DNA from: Cymbomonas tetramitiformis | Taxonomy: Eukaryota > Chlorophyta > Pyramimonadophyceae > Pyramimonadales > Pyramimonadaceae | Direction of reading: 5' to 3' | DNA length: 64,000 bases | NCBI GenBank assembly: GCA_001247695.2 | Contig: LGRX02033388.1 | Coordinates: 1 to 64,000 of the forward strand | Notes under the pieces: model-generated | What the model was told of the DNA's origin: nothing | The model's input: only the letters and a program-made list of their open reading frames with translations | Databases searched by the model: none | Position numbers and translations under genes: made by a program | Shown: in pieces, positions 31,113 through 41,685 of the stretch | How positions within the stretch are numbered: the stretch's first letter is position 1 | Layout: each line of letters opens with the position of its first letter

Positions 31113-32080
31113 TGCTAGAAAAGCAGTCTCAGGCAGTGAGACATGCGTGCAAGGGATGAACCGAAAGCCACGAGAATAACATTAGATGGAATATAAGGTT
31201 ATTCTCTAGGAACTGTCACGTGTGACGCACCAAAGAGCATCCACATGATCGGTCGAAAAATCATCGGGGCTCTGAAAAGCAGTAGCGCCAGCAACAAAGG
31301 ACCCTGCCGGCCGAGAGTCGAGATAGCGATGAATGACTTCACGTCGCACAATAGTGCGAGCGTGCTCCCTCGGCTTAGCGCGAGCCAAGGGGGTCCGTGG
31401 CAAATCCTGCGGAATGGGTTCTGTTTGAGTAAAAACATCGGACCCAAGATCGACGAGCGAAACTTGGGTCTCACAGTCAGCTGAGAGCACAGAGGTGGGT
31501 TGGTAGTGCGTCGATAAAATCGCACCACCAACCCCAACGCCCTCCGACGCAATAGAAATCTGCAAAATGACTGGCGGGGTCTCCAAACAATCGGGCCCAA
31601 TCGAAATGTCCACGCCAGGGACTGGAGAAGAAACAGCGGCCGCAACGCTCTGATAAAAAGAAATCACGCCGCACAACATGGAGCAAACTGTCAGCAACTT
31701 CCGATGCCCCAGAGATGCCCCCTTCTCCAACTTACTGTCCGCCGATGCCAGGAGAGCCACCGCCTCTCCCAGGGTGCCAGGCAAAGAATCAACTTCCGGC
31801 ATTAAGCTAGTCGCACGCCTCCCCCACCAGAGGTGCTTTCCTGAATAAATCGTGGGCGGGTGAATCACACCCTGACTGAAACGAACGGAAATAAGCTAAG
31901 TATGACCGTCCATACGATCAGAAAAATAAACACTCGAAGGTGAGTGGGCTCATAACCTGCTAGAAAAGCAGTCTCAGGCAGTGAGACGTGCGAGCAAGGG
32001 ATGAACCGAAAGCCACGAGAATAACATTAGATGGAATATAAGATTATTCTCTAGGAACTGTCACGTGTGACGCACCAAAG
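31113..32080 (-). mobile_element. Miniature LTR element with half-tRNA-iMet-type PBS
   Basis: Two 123-bp direct repeats (31113-31235 and 31958-32080) differ at only a few positions. On the minus strand the right repeat ends ...CTAGCA and is followed at once by GGTTATGAGCCCACTCACC (31957-31939), matching the Copia-type primer-binding site for cleaved initiator tRNA-Met. The 722-bp interior carries one minus-strand frame and no reverse transcriptase or integrase. The whole unit is 968 bp, in the size range of TRIM-type elements. No clear target duplication or polypurine tract was found, so the outer ends could be off by a few bases. Confidence 0.75.
31206..31802 (-). CDS. Hypothetical protein in the miniature LTR element
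   Basis: The first ATG is at 31802 (MPEVDSLPGTLGEAVALLAS); the frame is open back to 31868 with only GTG. The product is 198 residues, including GHRKLLTVCSMLCGVISFYQ and PIPQDLPRTPLARAKPREHA. It runs into the left repeat and takes its stop (TAG 31206) from it. No zinc knuckle or other Gag motif is visible. It could be a degenerate Gag remnant or captured sequence. Confidence 0.4.
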   Translation of the reverse strand: MPEVDSLPGTLGEAVALLASADSKLEKGASLGHRKLLTVCSMLCGVISFYQSVAAAVSSPVPGVDISIGPDCLETPPVILQISIASEGVGVGGAILSTHYQPTSVLSADCETQVSLVDLGSDVFTQTEPIPQDLPRTPLARAKPREHARTIVRREVIHRYLDSRPAGSFVAGATAFQSPDDFSTDHVDALWCVTRDSS

Positions 32081-32082
32081 GT

Positions 32083-32960
32083 GACAGACCGGGATATCGA
32101 TATCGAGGTCGATCTCGACTGTCGATACCGATATTCCAGCATCCGTGACTGTGCTGGCAACCAGAACTGCCAGGTTATCTCCTTCCGTGAGGCATGCTGC
32201 CCCACCACCTCCACGAAATGGAGTGGGAGTGACTTACCGCCGTCCGGGAGCATAACGTTGAACCAACACTTGTCGTTGGCTTCCCCGCTTGCAACGGTCA
32301 CGGCATAGCTGCCCACAGTCATGTCCTCGAACCGGTAGTCGGCTGCCAAGTGTTCCTTCTGCGATGCCAAACGCATCCCACGGTCATATATATAGACTCT
32401 CGTCAACACCGGAGGAGTGCTCATCGTCGCCATCATCCGTGCCCTCACTGTTGCTGCCGTTTTGGTTGCTTTCCAGGCTTCTTCTTGCGCGCTGCAACCT
32501 GCCGACTCCGACTGCGAGTGGCAAGATCCATCTCCATATCAGTATCATCGCTGTCGCCTTCGGAGGCGGGTGAAGTTCTGCGCGCCCTGTTTTGCCTTAG
32601 TGCGCCTGAAAACCTCTTGCGAGCAGCAGGTGGAGCTCCTCTCCGACTCCTCTTTCCATTTGCTTCACGCACACCTGCCTCTGCACGAACTGCGGGAGCT
32701 TCTTCAGCAGCTTCTTCTGCCTCTGCACGAACTGCGGGAGCTTCTTCACCAGCATCTTCTGCCTTCAAAAGCGGGATCAGGCGTTCCAACTTCTTGGTCT
32801 TGGTCGTAAGACCCCGCAGTTCAGCATTCCGCTCAGATAACACTCGGTGTAAGTGTTTATCCTCGTACCTGCGTAAGCGAACCCTAGTTTGACTTTGCTT
32901 AGACACTTGAAGGACAATAATGACAAAATAAATATAAATAAGGTATAAATGAGATCGCAC
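32083..32960 (-). CDS. Hypothetical gene ended by the miniature LTR element
   Basis: An upstream exon-like frame (about 32930-32449) is helical and basic (RRYEDKHLHRVLSERNAELR, TKKLERLIPLLKAED), then has an Ala/Glu duplication (two copies of EEAPAVRAEA) and a Lys/Arg/Gln-rich end. A second frame (about 32400-32083) reads YRFEDMTVGSYAVTVASGEA, KCWFNVMLPDGGKSLPLHFV and ITWQFWLPAQ, like a small folded domain. It then runs into the LTR at 32080 and stops inside it (FGASHVTVPRE). The two frames need a splice or frameshift between 32380 and 32450. An exon on the minus strand ending at CAGAAG|GTAAGA (32981) may lie upstream. No family is recognised. Confidence 0.45.
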
Positions 32961-33034
32961 TAGGCTGGTAAACGGTCGTCTTACCTTCTGGAAATCAGCT
33001 CAGTACAATACTTGGTGCGATCGGGGGAGCCACT

Positions 33035-33797
33035 CCAGCTCGGGGGGCCACGGAGGAGCAGGTGAAGCAGGCCGTGCTCTTGAAGGAGAAGGAGCTCCGG
33101 GCGGAGTTGGCGGAGGCCGAGCGGCAAAAGGAGGCGAAGGTGTGCGAGGAGTTTCGCCGTCCGGTTGGAGCAGCAGGGGAAGGAGCGGCTCCAACTGACG
33201 GCCGAGTCCGCGGAGGAGCGAGGCCGGCGGTTGGCGGCTGAGCATTTCACCCAGCTGCTGGGGGAGAAGGACGAGAGACACGCGTCCGACCTCAAGCAGG
33301 CGTTCGCCTGCAACTCCGACCTGGCGAAGGAGCAGCTGAGCAGACAGGGCGCCCATATGGCGCTCATGTTTAACATGTACTCCCAGTTCACCAGCCTGGC
33401 GACCGGTCGGTCGGGCCAAGGGGAGAACTCCGCCGCCCACGAAGGGATGGTGGCGTGTACCCAGCACCTGTTGAGCAACACGGAGCAGGGAGGCCAAAAA
33501 GGGAAGCTCAAGGAGCTCATGGCTCCCCCGGCGGCCCCCGGAAAAAGGACCCCGGGAAAACCACCGCAGAAAAAGATACGCGGAGACGAGCTCCGCGCAT
33601 TTTTATCGGCTTGCCAGAAGGCTGCAAAACAACTGGCAACCGATTTGAAGAGCGAGAACGAGGATACCGTGGCGGCTGCGGAGATCGAGCTCAGCATCCA
33701 CAAGGAGATCGTCTCGGGGAATGTTGATCCCGAAGAAGGCGAGGAGGGCAAGTCCGAGAAGATCCTCGAGCTTCTCCACTCCATGGCGGGAAAGTAG
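33035..33797 (+). CDS. Coiled-coil protein, frame broken once
   Basis: The first part (33050-33155) reads EEQVKQAVLLKEKELRAELA then EAERQKEAKVCEEF. After a one-base shift near 33155-33162 the second part reads LEQQGKERLQLTAESAEERG, HFTQLLGEKDERHASDLKQA, a Lys/Pro-rich APGKRTPGKPPQKKIRG, and an acidic helical C-terminus ending LHSMAGK at TAG 33797. Heptad-like Leu/Ala spacing with high Glu/Lys/Gln suggests a long coiled coil. The frameshift could be real decay or a sequencing error. No ATG start is evident upstream, so an N-terminal exon is probably missing. The long minus-strand frame over the same bases is taken as its antisense shadow. Confidence 0.55.
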
Positions 33798-33940
33798 TTG
33801 TTAATTAGTGTTGCTATTGTTTGCTACTTGAATGTACACTTCAAAATAAGTGCATCTCACAAGCATTTGTTGCTGACTTGTTTGCCACAAGCATATGTTC
33901 TTGATGTCGCGTCGTGATTATCACGGTCTGGTTTGACAAT

Positions 33941-34002
33941 CGGATGCCTCTGTTGCTTGGCACATATCGCACAATGCGTGGTGGTAAGCCAGAGTGAATA
34001 CT
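33941..34002 (+). repeat. Dispersed short repeats
   Basis: CGGATGCCTCTGTTGCTTGG (33941-33960) is identical to 22311-22330. CACAATGCGTGGTGGTAAGC and the following CAGAGTGAATACTA (33970-34003) are identical to 55434-55467. Partial inverted copies (CACTCTGGCTTACTACAAAG) occur at 37525 and 39857. Confidence 0.8.
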
Positions 34003-34326
34003 ATATATATGTTGTTGACTTGTTTCCCATGCATGCACAGCTCATGATCATTTTGGAAGCATTTCATAAGCATATAACAAACTATAACTCAAACCACTCC
34101 GAACTTGCTATCTGTTTCGCACTATCACGGGTTAGTCGGGTACATAGTTACGTAAGGAAACCCTATCCAATTCAAGCGACACACGGCCGTACGGGGCACT
34201 CGGCGATGAACCAACGACATTCTGGTCACTCATGATCATTTTGGAAGCATTTCAAACCAAAAACAAAAACAAAAACAAAAACAAAATGGAAGAAGTGACT
34301 TCTTCCAATTCAGAGTGTTCGTCGTT

Positions 34327-35496
34327 ACATTACATGAAGTACAATTTTTTCCAACGTTCGTAACTAAGATATATGTATTCACAAGGCGAATAACTTTTTT
34401 TTGAGCTCTTGATCGACCCCATCTACAACCGCATCAGCTTCGTTTGCAGTCGCGACTGCAAGCTAAGTTGATGCGGTTCAAGATAGGGTCGACCAATTCA
34501 CGACACCCGAGGGTTGTTCTTGCGTTCTAGCGCAAGAAACTTGTCAGATATATTCGTATCAATAATATGTATGAATATATCCCGTAAGATTCAGGTCATA
34601 CCTTGAAGCATACTTCAAACAGTCGCATATTGGCATTTGGCGTTTTGGGTTTGGGTTGTGATTAACCCAAACTCAAAACTAACTTGCAGAATTGGAGTTA
34701 TCGTGCACTCTAAATAACGAAACCTGGCAAATACGTATATTCATAACAATAATATGAATACATCCGGGAAGTTCAAGGGCCTACAGTAATACCTCACTTT
34801 TAGGAGAATCGACGATAAGAGACCAGCCAGCGTTTGGGGGGGTCGCGTTTTCCGATGACCCTGAGCCTTTTCATATCGTTAAGAGAATGGGTCCAAATAA
34901 GAGAACGGGAGCTGGCTAGATGAGGAAATATGGTTGGGAAATCATGTTCGTTAAACCATGTATTAAATATGGTATGGTCGCAAATAAGGAACAAACCTGG
35001 CTATCGCTGACCTTATTGGATCGCGCTTCGTTAAGCGCCGCTGGCGTGTTGGGGGGCGGGGGGGGGTTCACTTTTTTCCGATGAGGCTGGCTGACCGCAT
35101 ATCCCTGTTCTCGCCATATACGAGCCATTACTGTGCCGTCAAAAGCATACTTCAAACAATCGCTTGACAAGAGCGTTATGGGTTTTGGATTATCTTGTCA
35201 AGATGCGACCCCGTTCCAGCATACTGGAAGGCATGCTCTGAAACTTACCGGATACATTCGTGTGTGTCTGTTATATCTGACAAGTTTCTTGCGCTAGAAC
35301 GCACGAACACCCCTCGGCTGTTGTGAATTGGTCGACCCTATCTTGAACCCCATCGACTTAGCTTGCAGTCGCGACTGCAAACGAAGCTGATGCGGTTGCA
35401 GATGGGGTCGATCAAGAGCTCAAAAGAAGGTATTCGCCTTGTGAATACATATATCTTAGTTACGAACGTTGATAAAAATTGTACTTCATGTAATGT
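34327..35496. mobile_element. Foldback element with ~226-bp terminal inverted repeats
   Basis: The left arm (34327-34552) and the right arm (35272-35496) are reverse complements at roughly 94 percent by eye. Both start ACATTACATGAAGTACAATT and contain the inner palindrome GCAGTCGCGACTGC. The ~720-bp centre has no intact transposase and includes a nested pogo-like unit. The flanking sequence occurs without the element at 30.3 kb in inverted orientation, which independently defines the ends. The superfamily is unclear, because no sizeable target duplication is visible. Confidence 0.85.
34784..35133. mobile_element. Nested pogo-like remnant
   Basis: The left end CAGTAATACCTCACTTTTAG follows TA. 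The right end in reverse complement reads CAGTAATGGCTCGTATATGG, followed by TG rather than TA. CAG-type ends with a CTC/TTA composition resemble pogo/Tigger elements. It lies inside the centre of the foldback element, so it arrived later or is part of its core. Confidence 0.45.
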
Positions 35497-37861
35497 GATG
35501 AAAATCACAAGGGGTTGTGCTTGCAGTAGCGCAACAAAGTTGGGGCGGGCAAGCGATAACTCGCATTTCCATAGTTAATAACTAACAAATGCAATATTTT
35601 ACCGTTGCGATATTTCTATTATATTGTTCCGCGGACATGGGGCCACCATCACCACTGTTAAGCACTGCACATAACGACATAAACTGTACATAACGACAGT
35701 ATTCTGTAAAAAAAAACCACTGGCGCAATAGTGGCGCTGGCGTGACACGAGCGGACTTCGTTCGCCTGTCGCTGTCGCTGTCGCTGAAATGAATTTTTAA
35801 TTTTTTAAATAATTACCTTTCGCCTTTAAGGATTAATTTTCATGTTATCCTGCGTCCTCAGTTCGATCTGAATGGTTTTGGATTCAGTCTTCTCCAAGAT
35901 GACAAACGCCAAATTATTTGGCGTTTTGGAGATGACACGCCACATTTTGGCGTTTTGCTCACTGTGAACGGCGACGGCGACTGACGATGACACGATGACA
36001 TGACGATGCGGAGTGGCACGTTCTAGGGCACAAAAAAATGGTTTCACTCAGAAAGTGGTGGATGCAAGTGTGCGTGCACGTCAGTTCCGCATGACCGCTC
36101 CACAGCTCGCCATGAAGTGCTTCTCAGAGAGGCATCTCGGCAGCGACAGTGGGTGCTGGCCAGAAGGCTGGCTAGCTTCACAGGAATTGTCCGTCAGTCA
36201 GTGTACCTGGCTGGCGGTGCCCGCGGTGAGAGTGAGTGTGCTTGCGGGCCTGTGACTGCTTCTTGAGCTAAGCGACGTTGAGTTGCAATCAAGGTACATC
36301 AGAAGTGATGCCAGCAACGGATCGAGTGAGTCGACTGTCGGTTGTCTCGTCAGAAAACAAGCAAGGACGATCGTGGCCAACTTGCACTCGAACCATGTGG
36401 TTCAAATAATGGGCGGAGCAGGAGAATTCAACACACAGTGGACCGCCTTGCATCCGAGCTCATCTTCACGCAGGGGGCTCAGTGCTACGCACAGCGGTGC
36501 ACAGCGGTACGACCCGGGGTGCATGCGTCTGGACGCTTTGGGCTGGGTCCTGCTCAGTAGGCCGGGGGGATGTGCCTGAAAATTGTGACATTCGTCTGAG
36601 CCGTTGTTTTCGAGCTAAGACAGACGAAGGGAGTGAATGACACCACGAATCATTCGTACGCTTCGGCTTATTATTTCACGATCGCGTGTTTTCTAAAAAC
36701 CGTCGTACTGGTATTGAAGGCTGCCGTTGCCTCGGTCCGAGCTAACGAATGATTGGGTGCAACTCATCCTGGGCAGGCTGTAATGATTGTGTCCCTCCGT
36801 AAGGGGGGTATTTTGGGAATTAAAACGGACACCCGTCCCGGGAGACTCAAACACTCTTTGTATCAAGTTGTGAATCACAAAGCATGTGTAGCTGTGAAGC
36901 GCACTATAAAAAAGCATCCGTTTCCAAGGCAGATTTTCTACCACACCGTTAAACGGATGTAAGCCGAAAGCTATTTTTCAGAAAATGTTAGTGGTGTGCC
37001 CCTTTAGTAATTAGACAGCAGGTGCACAAGAAAAGAGGTTTCCCATTGACTAGGCATACATTCATCGTGTTCGGTGTCCTATGTTGCTTGATACCACAGT
37101 GATTCGTGAACTTCGACGATGGTGGCATGATGTAGGTGGTGGGCGCGTTTGTAGGCACGCTGTACGAGCACGCACCTTCATGAGTGTCAGTGTAGTAAAG
37201 ATGCGAGCCGCACATCCTCCGAGTGCAAGGCTGCAGGTCACCGGGCTGTATTGCCCACTAGATTGCGACTGGTAGTTCATCGTCTGAAAATACACCAAGC
37301 GCCGCACGGACGTGATTGTCAACCATTGCTTAACCACATGTCGAGTGCTGCCACCATTTTAGGAGGTTGCGAACAACACAACTCACTGATGATTCCAATA
37401 ACAACGTCGACACCTAATGGCAAGGTGTAATAATCTACCGATAGTCAGTCACGGCATTCAAAAGTTGCATGTAGGTTCCTTGACCACGTGCGTGCGTGGG
37501 AATCGATGTAGTTTATTTAATTACACTCTGGCTTACTACAAAGCAACTGGCATCGATGTAGTTTATCTCCATATCTTCACAAAATTCAGGTCATATATGT
37601 TTGAAACATGCATTATGTTAAAAATATCGGACGGTTGAAATGCCAATTGATCGATGTTGCAAATGAGTGGTCATCAACAAAAAAGGCAACTTTATGTCCT
37701 AGCTTATCAACTATTGATAAGTCATACCTTGATATCCGCATTCACGACTGTGACCAGTATTATTAGCAATACATAACGTCGCAATCATGACGCTCAGGCC
37801 TGCTCGGCGGGAATCAATTCGGGTAGATTATAATGTGACATTTCCTTCGTTGAAAGACGGA
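35497..37861. other. No recognised gene in 2.4 kb
   Basis: The first ~95 bases are the flanking repeat shared with 30.2 kb. A GTCGCT run sits at 35767-35784. Frames at 36013 and 36283 on the plus strand have no family features. Confidence 0.45.
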
Positions 37862-37869
37862 AAGAAATC

Positions 37870-38485
37870 TAAGGCTGGCATTTTACCGGGTAAAGGATTT
37901 TCGGCCTTGGTAATACCGGTAAAATTACCGGTAATACTTTACTGGGTAATACCGTGGTAATACCGACGTGCGAGGGACTCTCAAAACCTTGCCCACGAGG
38001 CCATTCTCTCTACACACACTTTTGCGCACTGCCCCCACGAGGCCATTCTCTCTACACACACTTTTGCGCACTGCCCCCACGAGGACATTATCTATACACA
38101 CACTTTTGCGCACTGCCCCAAATGTCCGATTCCGACATTTTTAAATGGGTATGGCACCGCCACGCAGGCCCGTCAACGAAAATGTTGAGTAAAGTTTCGA
38201 TGAGACGAATTCACGGAACCACTACCCATGGATGGCGGCTGGTGACCTGGTATGGTAGTCACGGATTCATGGTAACACAGGGGTAAAATGGGGTAAAATC
38301 GTGATTCCAGGTGGTAATACCAATGGTAATCCCAAAATGGTATTACCAATGGTAAAGGATTTTGGGAATTTGGCACTTTACCACACTAGAGCATGGTAAA
38401 GGATTATGGGCCTTGGTATTACCGGTAAAAATACCGGGTAATACCGGTAAAGGTATTACCAGTGGTAAAACCAGTGCCAGCCTTA
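37870..38485 (+). mobile_element. hAT-like MITE with perfect 8-bp target duplication
   Basis: Terminal inverted repeats TAAGGCTGGCA and TGCCAGCCTTA bound a 616-bp element flanked on both sides by AAGAAATC (37862-37869 and 38486-38493). Eight-base duplications and this end sequence fit the hAT superfamily. The interior is dense in GGTAATACC/GGTAAAG motifs on both sides of a 42-bp triplication. There is no transposase, so it is non-autonomous. Confidence 0.92.
37990..38118 (+). repeat. 42-bp triplication inside the hAT-like MITE
   Basis: Three tandem 42-bp units, each with CCCACGAGGCCATTCTCTCT (third unit: GGACATTATCTA) and ACACACACTTTTGCGCACT. Confidence 0.9.
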
Positions 38486-38866
38486 AAGAAATCCGACCAG
38501 ATCCCATAAGGTCCGAGAATTGTTTATTGAACTCTTCGTGCCATGTACTTCTTCCTACGTTGCACCAAAACTTCATTTGTCCCGTCATATGTGACCCATT
38601 CGAACGGTGTATAATTGTGCATCGCAAAACTCAGTGACGCCCGGTACCGGCGATCCTACACACGATCATTTCATCTCATTTCGATATGACCGATCATTAT
38701 TTTTCTTGTGCACAGTTTGTTCTTTCAATTATATTTCAATGGAGCAACGAACGAAGAGTAAAAAGGTGACCAGTCAGAATCCGACTTCCGCGAGTAAATC
38801 ACGAGAGCCTGTCACGTCGACGGAATCGTGATCTCAGTCAACCCGGGGACTCTTAAGTATGTTAAG

Positions 38867-39152
38867 GAAGCGTTGGTCGCTCAACTGCATGCATACCCCC
38901 ACCCACTAATACTTGAATTACATCAAGTAAAATTGTCAGGTCAGAATTACATCAAGCAAAATGTTCGTAACTCACATATATGTATTCCTAACATGAATAC
39001 CTATTTTTTTAGCACTTGATTGAGCCCGTTAGCAGCCGCATCATATGTACCATACATATTCGGCAGTTACAAACATGGGAAACTTGTTTTACTTGATGTA
39101 ACTCAAGTAACAGTGCGTGGGGGTATGCATGCAGTTGAGCGTCCAGCGCTTC
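38867..39152. mobile_element. MITE with ~75-bp inverted repeats, related to the 34-kb foldback family
   Basis: Left arm GAAGCGTTGGTCGCTCAACT and the reverse complement of the right arm GAAGCGCTGGACGCTCAACT continue matching through GCATGCATACCCCCAC and ACATCAAGTAAAA. The centre (GTAACTCACATATATGTATT, TTGATTGAGCCCGTTAGCAG, CCGCATCA) is a diverged version of the arm of the 34327-35496 element. No target duplication was seen. Confidence 0.7.
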
Positions 39153-40180
39153 GATTTCGCACCTAAGAGCGCTTTTTAACCTAAGACTACGATAATGCCA
39201 TTGAAAATGATAATGCCAAGTCATGGGAATCGCAGTAAGATTATTGATGGTCCCGCCAAGGAATAGCGACATGTGGAGGGGTCATGTGGAACCGAGCCAT
39301 TCTCACTTCCAATTAAATTTACCGAAGTGGCAGGTATCAAGCCTTGTTTTTAATTTAGTATTTACTTTGTACTTCACTTTGTTTGTAAATGTCGCTTTTA
39401 AACCCACATAAAATGAGGTTTCATGTGAATTAAAAGTGCACATGGGCAAGCCAAATTTTATATGTTTAGGCCTTGAAAAGACCTTTCCAACAATGTCCCA
39501 ATGTTGTATTGCTCGTTGTTACCGTCTGTTACTTTTTAAATCGCAATCTAGCACTTACAATTTCGGATCTAATCCCACTACGTATGCAAATCTCAAAAAC
39601 CGAAAGGGTTTCACATCGAATAAATGTGTGCTCTAAATCCGACGTGATTTGATCCTGCCGAATAGGCCCGAGCGGCTCGTCCTGAGTGCACAGGTGGGGT
39701 TGTGGGGTCGCTTGCCCCAGCTGCATCCAGGCAGGGCTCTTCTTGGTGAGGCCACTTCTAGACAGGGTTCATCATACATCCATACATCGATGCGCACTCA
39801 TGTTTGATGGGTTCGGCAGGGGGGCAATCCTGATCCATGTGCAACGTTTTAAATCACACTCTGGCTTACTACAAAGCGACTGTGCAACGTCCCCACTGAA
39901 GGGCGCCGCCATCCCTCAGCTCCCCACTGAAGGGTGGCGCCACCCCCAGCTCCCGCGGGTTTTGTTTCCCCATGTTTTGTCATCTACTTCCCACAGCACT
40001 GAAAAGACAATATACGTTGAAACAAACCTCGTCAGATACGAGCAGTTCATATGCATGCCGACCGCGGCTCATCACGTGATGAAGCTATGCTCGTGAACTA
40101 CTTGGCCATAACGAGTTGCATGGCTCACCAGGAGGAGGCGTCCATGTAATCATCCCTGGTGGGGAAAGTGAGGGAGATAC
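39153..40180. other. No recognised gene
   Basis: I looked here on the minus strand for the missing 3' exons of the PQ-loop gene and found none. A short CCCACTGAAGGG(C/T)GGCGCC duplication lies at 39892-39945. Confidence 0.45.
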
Positions 40181-41604
40181 CAACTGTGGTAGGAGCGCCA
40201 CCGGGTATGAGACTGAGTTGATCAGTTGCAATGCAGTCAGCACTGGCACCGACTCTTTGGGTGGCACGATATGCCCCAGAACCGCCGCGGCGATGCATAG
40301 ATACAGCACAAGCCCCGCCGCTACACGGCAGTCGTCGTTCCCTGCGCTCTGCTCCTTTGCAACTAGAACTACCAATACCTGTATCACAGCATCCAACCAA
40401 AATCCCAAGAATTGTTTGGAGCTCACCTGGGCCCGTTGCATCACGCCTTTTGCCACAAGCCGTCCAAACCCTCGAGGCATATTCTTGGTACAAACCATGC
40501 AAATCCATGACGCATAGTTCACCATAGCCCATGCGACATCCCCTTCATTCACTTTTTTCTGTTGTGAGCTGTGTGAGCCGCTGACTTGCATATCTTCCCC
40601 TTATGCCAACCGACCTTCACATATCCCTACTCGTGTAAAACTCGTAATGCAGCAAGCCGTTCTGAGCCCCACGTGGCAAACCAACAATTGGTTGCATGGA
40701 CACATATTAAGGCTATGTGCTTTTGTAAAGTGAGATTTGCCATGTCAGTTGCTTGTTTGCCATGATTTTCCCGGCACTCACCGCGAGTTGGAAGATGATG
40801 GCAAGATTCTCCCCGTATGTACTTATTGGAAAACCCATGACGACATCGTATAGCGCAGTCAGGTACGTCGAGGTGAGCTTCAACCAATACATCTGAAGGC
40901 TCAGACCCGCGGCACTGCGACTGCGCACGATGCGAAAAATCTGCAAAATCACCACGCACAGCTACCCACTTGTCACCCTAAAAACAAGCGATGCCACTGC
41001 TTTGCGCACTGAGTCAGATCTGCGCCGTGGCTGCCGGGGCACGATCGTGTGCACTGCCGCCAGGCCTGCTTGTGGTCACGGAGACAACCAGAGATGCCGA
41101 TAGTTTTGTCAAGATGAAGGTGAAGGAACACGTTTCGGTTTGTTGTGGGGTGCATCAGAAGAAAGTGCAGCTTCAGTTCGTCAGGTTTGAGGTATGCCAT
41201 GACGACGTTAGCGCTGGAGGAGAACCGCTCCTTGGCATGGAATTGAGTGGAAGCCTCAAGTCTGAACAAATATGGCAGTTTGGAAGCAGTTGAACGAGTG
41301 ATTGGGAATAAGCAATAAGGTTGAATTTATTGCTCGATTTTACGATTGTGAGGAGCAGCTGGGGAAATTGCATTGCTTATTGTATTGAACAATCAGATCC
41401 CACCTCCTGAATGTGATTAATGAGTTGTGGGTCGGGGAAGACCTAGGTTTCATAGTTACACAACTGTGCAGACAGAGGGAGGGATTAGAGCGCCCCCTTC
41501 ACATATCGGACCTGGGGAGAGTAAAGGAGGACGCTTCCAAAAGTGATGAGATAGCCAAGACCACTGGCGACCGCCTCCGTGCTGATCGACAAATCTGGAT
41601 CCAT
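40181..41604 (-). CDS. PQ-loop repeat membrane protein, MPDU1/SLC66-like
   Basis: Three exons join cleanly. Exon A (41604-41512) starts MDPDLSISTEAVAS and ends VLLYSPQ at CAG|GTCCGA. Exon B (40940-40782; 159 nt, 53 codons) reads IFRIVRSRSAAGLSLQMYWL and GFPISTYGENLAIIFQLA, ending at GCG|GTGAGT. Exon C (40378-40181) reads VLVVLVAKEQS, AAGLVLYLCIAAAVLGHIVP and SVSYPVALLPQL, ending at TTG|GTATCT. The spliced SPQIFRIVRSRSAAGLS is a PQ-loop motif, and FP.STYGE is typical of MPDU1, an ER multi-pass protein needed to use dolichol-phosphate sugars for glycosylation. The second PQ motif (LLPQ) is the last thing seen; the C-terminal exons are missing from the next 1.5 kb. A sister family (SLC66A3) is the main alternative. 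The start at 41604 is the simplest choice; the frame is open to an ATG-like start at 41685. Confidence 0.85.
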
Positions 41605-41685
41605 TGGGAGCGTTGAGGGCGCATCCCCAAAGATATTCCCAGGCACTTCGAAGAAATTTATAGCCCTGTAATGATTTACTTTCAA

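Noticed and set aside
32981..33784. 267-residue minus-strand protein
   Set aside because: It is the antisense of the Glu/Lys/Gln-rich coiled-coil frame; its Ser/Leu-rich composition is what such an antisense reads as.
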